NCBI GenBank assembly: GCA_025093985.1
Contig: JACAAK010000010.1
Location: 893,501-957,500, forward strand
DNA length: 64,000 bases
Reading direction: 5' to 3'
From: Calvatia gigantea
Lineage: Eukaryota > Basidiomycota > Agaricomycetes > Agaricales > Lycoperdaceae
The notes under the pieces were generated by a model. That model was given only the letters and a program-made list of their open reading frames with translations. It ran no database searches and had not been told where the DNA came from. Both the position numbers and the translations under genes were made by a program. Positions 31,523-41,991 of this stretch are shown here, piece by piece (position 1 is the stretch's first letter; each line of letters opens with the position of its first letter).

Positions 31523-32774
31523 TCATGAGAGAGCAGGGTTGTTTTCAGCGAAATATTCATGGGAGTCAGCGTTGAATACTGCTTCATCAGGATTGCTGAT
31601 TGCCAAGGACTTGCAGCCAGATTGACCATACACATAGTCATCGGTTCCACCATTCGCAGTGAAATGGGATGACTCGTGAATTAAGGTTCCACCCTAATTT
31701 CAGTGTAAGTACCGTGGAGACTTCGGCCATGAATGAGAAGTCTCACCTTAGAGTCCGTTCCAGTCGTCGGGGCACTCCAGAATGCTCCGCAGAGATAGAT
31801 GTGACCGAAGCTGTCCAGGGTGGATGAGTAAATACTACAAAGCACTCCACGAGGTTGAACCTACTCGTCGGGAAAAACGTAGGCATATGTACCAGCGTCT
31901 GTGCAAGTGCAATCATAGGTGAATGCAGAGAAGGTGTTGCTACTAATGCTGCTGAAGTGGGACTGGACGGTGCTGTGGCGACTGGAGGTGAAGGTACCAA
32001 ACCAAGTGGCGAAGCGGGAAGTCGAAGAGGTGTGGGATTGGAGATATGAAAGGGCGCTTAGCAGCATAGCTCTGGGCTGCAGATGCGGCAGAAACAAGAG
32101 AACTCTGTTGAGACGAAGAGCAGCCATCATAAGTTGCGCGTTTCTGGACGTTGGGTCGGGTAACAGCGAGCTTCCCAGAGACACGGGCACTGTGCGCCTC
32201 AGCATGTGCGTAAATGGGGGTGACCTTCGAGGAGTCATCCACGAGATAGAACAAGTTATGAGCCTCGAAGGAGTACGCTCCCTCGCCAGCGGCTGTGAAA
32301 TTGTATGTTGTTGATACTGAAATCTTGTTGAGTTCGCATATCCCAGGGGCCTCCAGTAACACTTACGATCATGCTCGACCTCGACGGATTGTCCAGGTAC
32401 GAGGACAGTGTAGGCCTGGTTTGCTGCCGCCACCTCAGGGACGTACTTCACTTTGATACCGGTGAAGGAAGGCGTAGCGCCTGTAGCATCACTCGTAATT
32501 TTAAAGGTCTCAGCTGGCAATTTCGACAGAGGGCTGAGAGGGTCGTTGAGCAGCTTGACAGTCTCATCGCCAGTGTTTGCGACCGTGACAGTAACCTTGA
32601 GGTTATCGACGGTGTTGACAGACTCAGGGCCTGGGTGTGATGAGAAAGACCTCAGTCGTACTGGGCAGGGCGTAACTTACCAGACACCTTCAAGGAGATA
32701 CTGTGAGCAGCATTTGCCGCAACAGCGGATGCTACGAGGGCGAAGAGTGCAGAGCGAATGGTAGAAGAGAACAT
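31523..32774 (-). pseudogene. Peptidyl-Lys metalloendopeptidase (M35), copy C, one frame break
   Basis: Same exon plan as copy B: signal peptide MFSSTIRSALFALVASAV, QKRATYDGCSSSQQ, FTYDCTCTDAGTYAYVFPD, then FGHIYLCGAFWSAPTTGTDS. The zinc site exon reads GGTLIHESSHFTANGGTDDY and the end is FNADSHEYFAENNPALS. The active site is HESSH (31664-31678), as in most mushroom MEPs, whereas copies A and B have HECSH. One extra base at about 32054-32058 shifts the frame between QSYAA and LSYLQSHT. If that base is an assembly error, the gene is intact and would be functional. Its sequence is more distant from A and B than they are from each other. Confidence 0.75.
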
Positions 32775-32813
32775 CCTGAATTGGATTGATTGACCTCAGG
32801 CGGGCCCAGGAGG

Positions 32814-32820
32814 ATTTATA
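32814..32820 (-). promoter_or_regulatory. TATA-like box of M35 copy C
   Basis: TATAAAT on the minus strand, 40-46 nt upstream of the ATG, embedded in GGAGGATTTATAGGA as in copy A. Confidence 0.5.
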
Positions 32821-33781
32821 GGAGGGCAGGTCCGCGGGTTTTCAAACGGTATACCAACGATCCATGCGGTCAGTTCAATTAACTATGCCCGAAGTATAAT
32901 TTCAAGCGACATGATAACGGCCTGATATCAAGAATGCGGGAAAAGCAACGCCAGCCCCACTGTCGCATATGATAACCATGATAGAAGCGGAAGTTGAGAT
33001 AGGCCGGGTGTAGCAGTAGCGCACAATTAAATAGGAAGATGCACGAGGAGAGCCGCCAGACTGAGGTTTAGCGTTCAGACACAGACTTGTTGAGGTACAA
33101 CCATACGATACAAGGTTGGGAGAATCCCAAGCACACAATCCAAAATTAGCAGCCGATGGACTAGCGAAGACATGGCCTGAGGAAGGAAGAGTGCTGTCGT
33201 GGCTAAATCATCCTGAGAAGACGAGGTCAATCGTATCCAGGAGAACAAGAGACGTTATTCTGATCGGGTATAGTTTCAGTGCAGGTCATGTTCCAGCCGG
33301 AAATGACGAATTTAAGGTGGAAGAGAAGGTCAAAGTGATGCTTAATCAGTCGAACTCACAGGACTATATATGGGATTCCCCGTCCCATGATTATATAAAG
33401 GTATGGTCGGTAGCGCTAATCCCATTACGATTCTTCTGATTATGCTGATGGCTATTTCGGGTCATCATTTCCTTTTCACAGCTGGCACTCCTTCCGACAT
33501 TTCTACTCCACTTCCACGCTGATTTCATATGTGTACCAGGACATGTGATAGTGCGGTTACTGCCGCCCCATATGTCAGACCAGACTCGCAGAAACTTTGT
33601 TCCAGTTCAGCACCAGATACCGACATAAAAGTTTAAGATATTGTCGAGCCAACCCCAAGAGCATGCAGTCGCGATTGTATAAATCATGTATATGTATTTC
33701 TTCCAATGCTCCATTTTTATTTTATCTTCATTTAATATTCCATGCTCACTCCAAGTATTGGCGCCGAAGCAAGTTGGGAAT
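32821..33781. other. Intergenic between M35 copy C and GH25-1
   Basis: Upstream flank of M35 copy C (shares the GATAGAAGCGGAAG block with copies A and B) and 3' flank of the lysozyme gene. No additional gene is supported. Confidence 0.5.
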
Positions 33782-34760
33782 CTATGAACCCCTAGCCATC
33801 CTACAGATAGAATCAAGAATCAGCAATCTGTCAAATCAAAAAACCCAAACTATGACACGTACCGCTGGAGGCCAGCAAGGTCACCGTTCCAGCTATCCTG
33901 GTCACCAGGATTGGGGCCAGAGTCGGCATATTGCCAGAACGACGCAACGCTACACCCCAAGGTCAGCCAAGCCCATTTCAAATCCCAATCCCCTAACAAT
34001 AGAACAACACTCACGAATAACCAGCGGGCAACTCCCCAATAGAGGAAGCGTAACGGGCAACCCAGAGGGGGTTGTTCGTTTGGAATCCGCTAGCGTTGCC
34101 AGTGCAGGTCTTCCACCAGTCGGTGGTGGTGTAGATGACGGGGTAACGCCCGGTACGTGCTTGGTAAGTGTTGGAGAAGTCGCGAATCCAGGAGACCATG
34201 GAGGCCTGGCTGAGACCATAGCAAGTGGCGCCGTAAGGGTTGTCTTTGGGTGAACATAGGTAAGTCTCAACGTAGAATGAGACAAGCACGATACTTACAC
34301 TCGATATCAAGGGCACCGGGGAGTGTGATACCGTCGGCACTCCAGCCACCACCACTAGTCGCGAAATAGGTGGCCTGAGTAGCACCGGAGGAAATGTCGG
34401 GGCGGGCAAAGTGATATGCCCCACGGATGACACCAGCATTGGTCGCACCACTTTAGTTCTGGTTAGCGTTTGTCATGGTTGGGAGACGCAAGAGAAATCA
34501 TACACGTAGTTGGTGCTGAAGTTAGGGTCCTTGTAGGCTGTTGTGATTCAGGTATGGTGAGCTTCTGTGTCGAGTGCATAGAAGCGGAAAAAGCCACACG
34601 TACTGGTACCCTCAGTGGCTTTGATGTAGGCCCATTGGACACCGTTAGCTTTGACGGTGTTCCAGTTAATGGCACCTTGATAGTGAGAGACGTCAATGCC
34701 AGGGACGGCGGCAGAGACAAGGGCAGGAAGAGCAAGGGTAAGAGCAGCAAGCCACTTCAT
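33782..34760 (-). CDS. GH25 lysozyme (Chalaropsis type), copy 1
   Basis: Secreted muramidase cleaving the N-acetylmuramic acid to N-acetylglucosamine bond of bacterial peptidoglycan. Signal peptide [17 protein letters not shown], then the GH25 core: [44 protein letters not shown], the catalytic [49 protein letters not shown] and DLAGLQR. Six exons were traced. The last is a few codons (MARGS) after a 65-nt intron that splits the Arg codon, a junction conserved in all four copies here. Length about 215 residues, normal for a single-domain GH25. It is the only copy on the minus strand and lies next to M35 copy C. Confidence 0.88.
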
Positions 34761-34807
34761 GATGTCTGAACAGGAGAGTTCGTCTTTTTCTCCCTCGACT
34801 TCACCTA

Positions 34808-34817
34808 CCTTTTTATA
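34808..34817 (-). promoter_or_regulatory. TATA box of GH25 copy 1
   Basis: TATAAAAAGG on the minus strand, 48-57 nt upstream of the ATG, comparable in position to the boxes of the other GH25 copies. Confidence 0.6.
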
Positions 34818-37574
34818 GCTAGTCCTCATGTGGGATCCACTTCTGGGCATTATCGAACAGGAGGACGTTAGGGAGGAAAGCCGAGTAGCCTGGCCAAGTT
34901 TGGGATTGACGCGTAGGTGTTACACCACAGTGTGTAGTAGTGGCTTCGGTTTAAGCGAGCATGCTTGTCGGCATGACAGTACTCAGAGGGACCTAACGCA
35001 AAGAGTAGCTTTCAGACGAACCATACTGTGGCTGGATCGGGAGGCAGATTCAAAAGTCCACCAGTGACCGATTCGAATTCATGAAAACAGTGACAATCGT
35101 ACTTCTCCACCTCAAACTTAAGTCCAGGAAAAAGCCGATATCAGAACACCATATGGTTCAGATCTAGGCTTGATTGTGAGTTTGTTGTCTTGTGTACATG
35201 TACATGACGAAGGACGAATCTTCGGTGCTCATTCTTCTGACAGAACAGCAAGTGATAGAACCACACCACGTGTGCCCAGGCGACAGAATCGGGCGACAAA
35301 GAACTGCGCGGATGAAAGTCGGAGAAAGGGGTTGAGACTCCAGCAATGCACAAAGCGTGTCGCGGAGTTGAAGGTTGACGCATTGACGCCGGAGCATAAA
35401 TTGTAAACGTTAGACATAAACTTGCACATCCCGAATTCATTTCGCAACTTTGGTATTGAGGGCGGGCAAATATGCCCGCTGGAAGATAGCGCTCGTGACT
35501 GAGAGATTATTTGCTTGGCGTCTCAATATCTCATGGATAGAAACACTATTTTTTGACTCCCTCGAGTCTCACATGCGTTTCTATGTCATCTTATCGCCAT
35601 TCAATATCATCGGTTTTCATCGGATCAATTTCCCCACAGCTCTTCGAGTCAGAACTGGAGGCACACCGGGGCACGCTCAACTTCCAAGTGCTCACAATGC
35701 CCATACCTCACTTGGTCTTGCCTTCCTTCGACCCACCCAGCTTGAATTTAGTTAGGAATTCCCAATGAGCTTGCGCACCCGACCTCACCTTCGTGTCTGA
35801 CTACGCGAACGGGGCACTATTACTGCCTAACGATCCATTCGATTTCAGTCCTTGTAGCTGTCATTGTCGCCTTATGTAGTCAGGGATAGTGTTATGTACG
35901 GATGGGTACGAATGGAAGAACCTCGTACGGCATTCAGCACCTCGATGGCACGTCGGTTTCTTATCCTTCCCGTCCGAAATGATGAGATTAGTATATTGTT
36001 TTCTGAGAGCATCTGAGCTTATAGCGGATTGAAAGAAAGGAAACAAGCCTTGTGGGACTTAAAGTGTTGTTGTGGGGCTTCGCGTCGTAGGCGCCAATAA
36101 TTTTGCATGTAGAAATTGATTTGGCATTGCGTTGCATGATGTTGACCACAATTTTTTTTCTGACCATGTTGAAATTGAACTTCAACTATCCTCTCATACG
36201 CTCACCCGTTAGTGCTGTACTAACTTAATGCTCTGCTGTATTTCGCAGATGACAAATACCGCCTTGAATAGCTTTTAATTAATACCATACCTACAGAGTG
36301 AAGTAGTTTTCCCTTTTTTCTTTAGCGAGGGGTATTTTGTAAGTCCCCCGAACCCCGTCCTTCGCCTTCAAAAACCCCATAACTGATTTTTACTTTTATA
36401 CCTTTATAACGTGGTCCGTGAGTCGACGACGATAACGCACGAATCCAAAGGTAGAGGCGCTTGACTTCTACCACCACGATAAGCAGGGACGATAGACCCT
36501 TGCTCTGGCACACCTTCTGAAGGATCTGTAGTGAGGGGCAACACCTCTCACCACCTGAATCGCCTGTCCCCTGTATTAAACCTGAAAGAAAAACTACTTG
36601 AAGTCCTGTTCAACAGAACGATTTCCCCACTGACGGGCGCTTCCAAATTTGACCCAGAGCCCACATACGTCATGACGAGAGGTTCCAGAGGCACTGATTC
36701 GACAGGATGGTCTTTTGCTGTTAATCACCGTCCATGTCATTCCATACATACTTAATTAGTTCACCTGTGTATGCCAAGGCGATGAGGAGAAAATTGACAC
36801 TCGAGGCCTCTAGAACAAAAAGGCGGTGCAATAACGAGGAGGCAGTGCTCTTGATAGACGCCCATCATGAATTTGTTCCGTTGGCATCACCACTTGGACT
36901 CGTCACTCAACAACCTGATCAACTCACAAATTACGGGTCTAGTGTCCAACAAAATCCAACAGCGACGAACATGGTCTTTTTAGCTTTCTCTACATAGCTC
37001 CCATCACAACCTACGTAACATGGGCAACCTCCAGTGGGATAACGACCATTCTAAGCACTGCCAGCTCCTGTCCCACGTCCAACTCCAGTCTCCTGCATTC
37101 CACAACGCACCCGAGGCCGAGCCTGACCATTTCTGGAGGAAGCGTCCCCCCTTTTGGCTCCGTCAGCAGAAATGCCAAACAATTCAAGGCTTTGAAGTGC
37201 CCGCTCCAGTAGGAGAACACCCAAAATGTGTCGTATACCGTGGGAGAGCCCCTTTTATTTACAGCGCCTAGATGCAGTGCAGATTCGCGATTTCGGTGTG
37301 GCTTCACAACTTTCCTAGCGGTTGCTCATTTATCAGCACGTACGGGCAGTGGCAATAGGCACATCTTTAATGAGTCCAACTTTGACACGTTACCTACTGT
37401 CTTCCACGCGAGTGGCGAGGCGTGGTGCGGAGTGTTACACAGCATTCCTGAGTGCCCTAAGACCACAACCGGACGTGGTCCAACCGCGCTCCAAGTTATA
37501 TAAGAAGCCCACGAACTCATTCTATTTTATCCTTCCTCCCTCGTGCAAACGTTCACTCCCCACCTCACTCTTGC
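34818..37574. other. 2.7-kb region without a recognised gene
   Basis: Many short overlapping frames on both strands (for example 35141-35440 minus, 37011-37307 minus), none with a domain or plausible splicing. AT-rich around 35990-36250. It also contains the promoter of the gene starting at 37575, including a probable TATATAAG near 37497-37504. Confidence 0.45.
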
Positions 37575-38968
37575 ATGACAAATTGGTTTTCGATGTGGAC
37601 TTCCCGTCGACATGCGAGTTCAGCGTCGCCACCTCCTAATGATTCATCCGATGCTTCATCCACCATATCCACTGTCAGCAGTCTCGAAAGTTCTACAACC
37701 GACAAACCCGCCAAAAGCAAAGACGGTTCAGAGGCGAACAGCAGCTCCCAACCACATCAACACCAACACGACATGTCAGATTCAGACGAGGTGCCTCCGC
37801 CTCCTTACACTTCTGATTCGGAACTAGCTCAGCAGTTATTCTTTGAGGATCTTACTGGTGAGGGTGGTGTGTCTCAGAGTGATGATGTGCAGTTGCGGTC
37901 TGGTGGTGTCTCGGCTCAATTCCAGTCCCAATCCCAATTCCAGCGACAACCGCAGTCATATCCAGTTTCTCGGAATGATGATACCACATCTGCACCTCGA
38001 TCGGTGCCCCGCCCGCAGCACCAGCACCAGCAGCCTCCACGCACTGCAGCTGGTGCTGCGCTTCCTCATTGCCCGCACGCCCACTCCGCTCCGAGCTCTG
38101 AGTCCGCTAGTAGCAACAGTGCGAGCACCAACAACTACTATTGTGCCCACTCTGGACCTCACTTCCGCACGCACGATCACTCAAATCCCAATCCCAATGT
38201 GCACTTTAATCACCCCCCATTTCTACCACCTCCACCAGATATGTTCCCGTTTATGCATCCCCTTCCAGGGTTACCGATCCCGCCTGGGATGGATATGAAC
38301 ACGATGAACATGAATATGAATACGATGAACATGAACATGAATACGATGGGCATGAATATGAACATGAACATGAACATGTTCGGTACTACCCCTCCGACAC
38401 CCGCACCCGCACCCGCACCTGCACCTGCACCTACCCCCTCACGTCCTGCTCAACGTAATCAATCCACAACGACAAGAACGGCGACGGGGAATAACAGATC
38501 CAACCCAACGAGTGGGTCTTACATTTTCTCAACCACAGATGGGAGCAATACCATTCACATCGGAGGTGACGGTACCACTTTCATGTCCAACACTTGGGGT
38601 GGCGGTGGTGATGGCGGTTCCGGGAACAGGGAATCCAAACATAAACCTAAACACGAACGCGAACACGGCGAGGACGAGGTCGAGCATCAACATCAATGGC
38701 ATAACCGTAAACTCAAACTTCAGACCTGGACCCAGACTCGGATGTTGGATTTGACTGGTCCGGGTTGCACGCCCGCCACGATCACCTTCGTCATCGTCAC
38801 TGGGACCGTCAACAACAGCGCTCTGATCGTCTTCGTGTTCGTCAGAGAGGTGTTGGTGGTGGTGGGGGTTCAGTTGTAGTTCAGAGTATTGGAGGGAACC
38901 ATTTGGTTCATTGTGTGGATCAGTCGATTAATGTTTCTGGGAATGGGTCTGTGGTCACTTTTCTCTGA
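37575..38968 (+). CDS. Low-complexity Ser/Gln/Pro/Met-Asn-rich protein
   Basis: About 460 residues. The N-terminus (MTNWFSMWTSRRHASSASPP) leads into long Ser/Thr, Gln/His and Pro stretches. These include the PY-like motif EVPPPPYTSDSE and a Met-Asn repeat (GMDMNTMNMNMNTMNMNMNT and onward), followed by a Pro-Ala run. The open frame ends at 38879, but the frame two positions over gives a more protein-like C-terminus (DPDSDVGFDWSGLHARHDHL, a Gly run, then NVSGNGSVVTFL) ending at 38968. A frame change near 38690-38750 is therefore likely, by an unseen intron or an indel. No known domain. The PPPPY motif could recruit a WW-domain ubiquitin ligase. Confidence 0.5.
38284..38380 (+). repeat. Met-Asn coding minisatellite
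   Basis: Tandem copies of ATGAACATGAATACG-type units encode the Met-Asn run. A CACCCG/CACCTG hexamer run follows at about 38399-38434 and encodes Pro-Ala. Both are likely unstable in length. Confidence 0.7.
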
Positions 38969-39060
38969 TAGGGAGTAAATTTTTTTTGTCAGTAGTAGGC
39001 CTATGGTATCATTCGGTGATAGCGTTTCCAGGTTCTTTTTTTTTCTTGTAACTTTCTTGA

Positions 39061-39180
39061 TTGTAGCTATAGCCATTACATATGTAGTATGTTCATATTC
39101 CACTTCCCCACCGTTCTGTATACCCCCAATAATCATCTCACCAAAATGCGCGTTTCACTGAATACTGTGGCTGTACCGGA
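39061..39180 (+). repeat. Direct repeat, first copy
   Basis: The block beginning GATTGTAGCTATAGCCATTA recurs at 39775-39900 with about 80 percent identity over the first 50 bp and weaker similarity after. The flanking block TTTTCAACACCC(A/G)(G/A)CTCGAGGC also occurs twice (about 39728 and 39940), so this is a nested set of small duplications. Confidence 0.5.
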
Positions 39181-39774
39181 ACCGAGACACCTAAGCATTT
39201 TTCCTGTATTGTGCAAATGCTAACTTCACAGCTTGATTAGATAGTATACACTGGTATTCTATAGCATACTCTCAATCTGATCGCCCAATTTCAAGCCTTT
39301 TGCACTTTTCAGAGTCGACTTATGAATATTTTTAAAGAATTGGTCAGAAATCGGGTTGTGTGACCACTTGCCTTGGATGCGAGACGGGGATCAATTGGTG
39401 CTGAACATTCACTCACTTTAAACCCTCCTTCCGTACAAGTGGTACTTAGAGTTTGGCAGTGCTAGTAGGTATCCGATCATGTAGTTTATTGCCACACTGG
39501 GGACTGAGAGTTTGTCAATTGGAGTTACTTTTCTGGTCTGTGTGAGATTAAGGTCACGTCACCTTATTCAGCCCGTGACATGATTTTCTGCATTTTGAGG
39601 GTCATTTGAGGAGGAAATTGGGTGGTGACTTGGTTCTAGGGTTGTTTCGTTGGTGGTACAGTCACGGTATATGTTCCCATACATGGCACCTCCCCATCAC
39701 CGGAGAGAGGGCGCATGCACTATGGGGGTTTTCAACACCCAGCTCGAGGCGTGTTTACTGTTGAAGAGTCCTTA

Positions 39775-39900
39775 ATTGTAGCTATAGCCATTACAAATGT
39801 AGTATGTACATATTCCATTCCCCGCCATTTCATTGACCCCCCCAAAATCTTCCAGCATTTGGTTCACCGAAATACACGTATCACAGAATATATGCGCACA
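39775..39900 (+). repeat. Direct repeat, second copy
   Basis: Partner of the block at 39061-39180, about 715 bp downstream in the same orientation. Confidence 0.5.
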
Positions 39901-40798
39901 TCTTCCACCATCGGAGGAATAGCTGGTGCGTTCCGGTAGTTTTCAACACCCGACTCGAGGCATTTATGATAAGTACCTTAGAAGAGTTTCTTGGCCCATC
40001 ATCCCGACTCCCCGACTGTTATCATATGCGCCCGGCAAGTAACATAGTAGCCCGGGTTGTATGTAATTCAATGGAGATGCGGGCCGTACCTGCGAACGCA
40101 AATGACACATCAAAAACAAGGGGTTCTATTAATTGTTCCGTAATCACACAGAAATGCTTCCCTTATCCGCCTCCTCCGGACCGAACTGTCACTGCCCGTC
40201 GAGGTAATACAAGGTAGTATGGTGATACCTACTATATGTACTATGTAACAGGGTCAGCGACGGCGCGACTTCAAAGGGCCAATGGCCAACGACGACCAAC
40301 GTTTCATACGTATCGCGTCTATATAGGTAGCGAATGTGCCTCAAACCGGACTCTCCGGAACGTTCATTATCATTTTACTTACCATTTTATGTATTGATGT
40401 TTGTTTTGATGGTCTAATAGAATAAAGTTTTGAAGTTGGGGGAGAGGAGGTCGAAAGGAGAATCCTCGCCTGATTTTCAATCGGTGACTCAGTTTGACAA
40501 CTATTTGATTGGTTCGGGACGTTCGGGTGAACGCAGCATCGGCTGTCGGTGAGATGAGATCGTTTCTCAGGTGAAAGAGAGTGAGATGCTGAGAGAGATG
40601 CTGAGAGAGAGGAGAGGCGATGTGAGGCCAGAAAAGCCCGTGCATCTATGATCTGCGTACGTATCTCCAAGCAACCAAGAGAAGAACGTAAAGTTTAAAT
40701 TGTAAACATGTTACATACTCCCTTCTCTCCTCTTCCTTCCCCTTCCTTTACTTGTCCCTTCACTCCTTCCCCTCGCACCCCACTGTCTACGATCTTGC

Positions 40799-41893
40799 AT
40801 GCACATTAGTTCCACGATCTCAGCACGAGAAATGTCAGCCAAAGGTCTCCCACCAGCCGTCCGTCTCGATCCACTCCCGCCAACCGGTTCACCCTTCCCT
40901 TCCTCCCACCAACACCACCAACAACCATACCAAAAGCACAACATCAGAGATTCGTGTCCCCCATACTCAGATACAAGGAGTAGCACTAGTCATTCATTAA
41001 CATTAATGAATACGAGCGCTCGTCAGCCACGTGGCTTGACACCGATTATCATCACCCCTACTTCATCTCGAGCACACACACCCGTTCCCCTACCCCTAAC
41101 CGCCGCTGCAGCAACATCCACGTCTGTACCTCCTCCTCAGCACCTCAAACTCGAAGGAGAGGAGAGGAAGGAAGAAGAAGAAGAAGAAGCAGAAGAGGCG
41201 GACAGGGGTCGAACGAAGGAGAGAGTCGGGGGTCGTTTTGGACCACCTCCTCCCTCCCATAAGAAGAAACACCGACCTGGTCCTTACGATCGTCCTTCTC
41301 CTTCTGCAGTAACCCCAACAACGACTACGACGACGGCGATAGAGGGCTCTCAGCTGACTCGGAATCAAACTCAGAATCAGAATCAGAATCAGACAGGGGT
41401 GACACACGCACACATTGTCACGACCACACCTATGACACCTATCCATACGCCTACAGCCACCTCTCCTCCTTCTCAAATGGATACGACCTCTTCCTCCTCT
41501 ATGAATATCAATCCAATTCATAATGGAGAACACGGACCATCAGCGCAGAACGATAACCAAAATCGACACACCCGACATCCCCAACACCCCCAACAACAAC
41601 AACCACAACAACATCACAACCACCACCACCACCAGAACAGACCCTCCCGCGTCATCCACACCGCAACAGACAACCTCCTCTCCCTCTTCACCTCCGAACT
41701 CGAATCCCTACTCGATAAAGAACGCCAAGACATCCGCGTACAGCTTACCCGCGAATGGGAAGAACACCTCCATAGCGAACGTGAAGAACTGAGGATGCAG
41801 GTGAGAAGGGAAGTTGAGGCCGAGGTTGATGCGGAGATGAGACAGTTGAGAGTGGAGAATGAGTGGTTGAGGAAGAAGGTGGAGGAGTTGTAG
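40799..41893 (+). CDS. Low-complexity protein with C-terminal coiled coil
   Basis: Single 364-codon frame; translation may start at the second Met (40832, MSAKGLPPAV). The first 270 residues are disordered: Pro/Ser/Thr stretches, an acidic run (EERKEEEEEEAEEADR), a basic motif (SHKKKHRPGPYDRP), and Gln/Asn/His tracts. The last 75 residues form a heptad-rich helix (DNLLSLFTSELESLLDKERQ, then MRQLRVENEWLRKKVEEL), so a dimerising scaffold or transcription-related protein is plausible. Triplet-rich sequence (GAA, CAA and CAC runs) underlies these tracts. Family not recognised. Confidence 0.55.
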   Translation: MHISSTISAREMSAKGLPPAVRLDPLPPTGSPFPSSHQHHQQPYQKHNIRDSCPPYSDTRSSTSHSLTLMNTSARQPRGLTPIIITPTSSRAHTPVPLPLTAAAATSTSVPPPQHLKLEGEERKEEEEEEAEEADRGRTKERVGGRFGPPPPSHKKKHRPGPYDRPSPSAVTPTTTTTTAIEGSQLTRNQTQNQNQNQTGVTHAHIVTTTPMTPIHTPTATSPPSQMDTTSSSSMNINPIHNGEHGPSAQNDNQNRHTRHPQHPQQQQPQQHHNHHHHQNRPSRVIHTATDNLLSLFTSELESLLDKERQDIRVQLTREWEEHLHSEREELRMQVRREVEAEVDAEMRQLRVENEWLRKKVEEL

Positions 41894-41947
41894 AGTGTTT
41901 TGAAGGTGGTGCCGGATGGGAGTGCTCGTTGAACCGTCTCTCTCTCT

Positions 41948-41961
41948 GGGGGGGGGGGGGG
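41948..41961. repeat. Poly-G tract (14 G)
   Basis: Run of 14 guanines after a TC-repeat between two convergent genes. Confidence 0.8.
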
Positions 41962-41991
41962 CGCGTTGCGGTGTCAAGGGGTTTTTATTGG

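Larger units (their letters stand above)
38969..40798. other. 1.8-kb intergenic region with direct repeats
   Basis: No coding region recognised. It holds dispersed direct repeats listed separately and the promoter region of the gene at 40799. Confidence 0.5.

Noticed and set aside
38290..38380. CRISPR-like array suggested by short tandem units
   Set aside because: The units are in-frame coding minisatellite without unique spacers, and the genome is eukaryotic.
41096..41533. 145-codon minus-strand frame rich in Arg
   Set aside because: Shadow of the Ser/Thr/Pro-rich plus-strand gene at 40799-41893.
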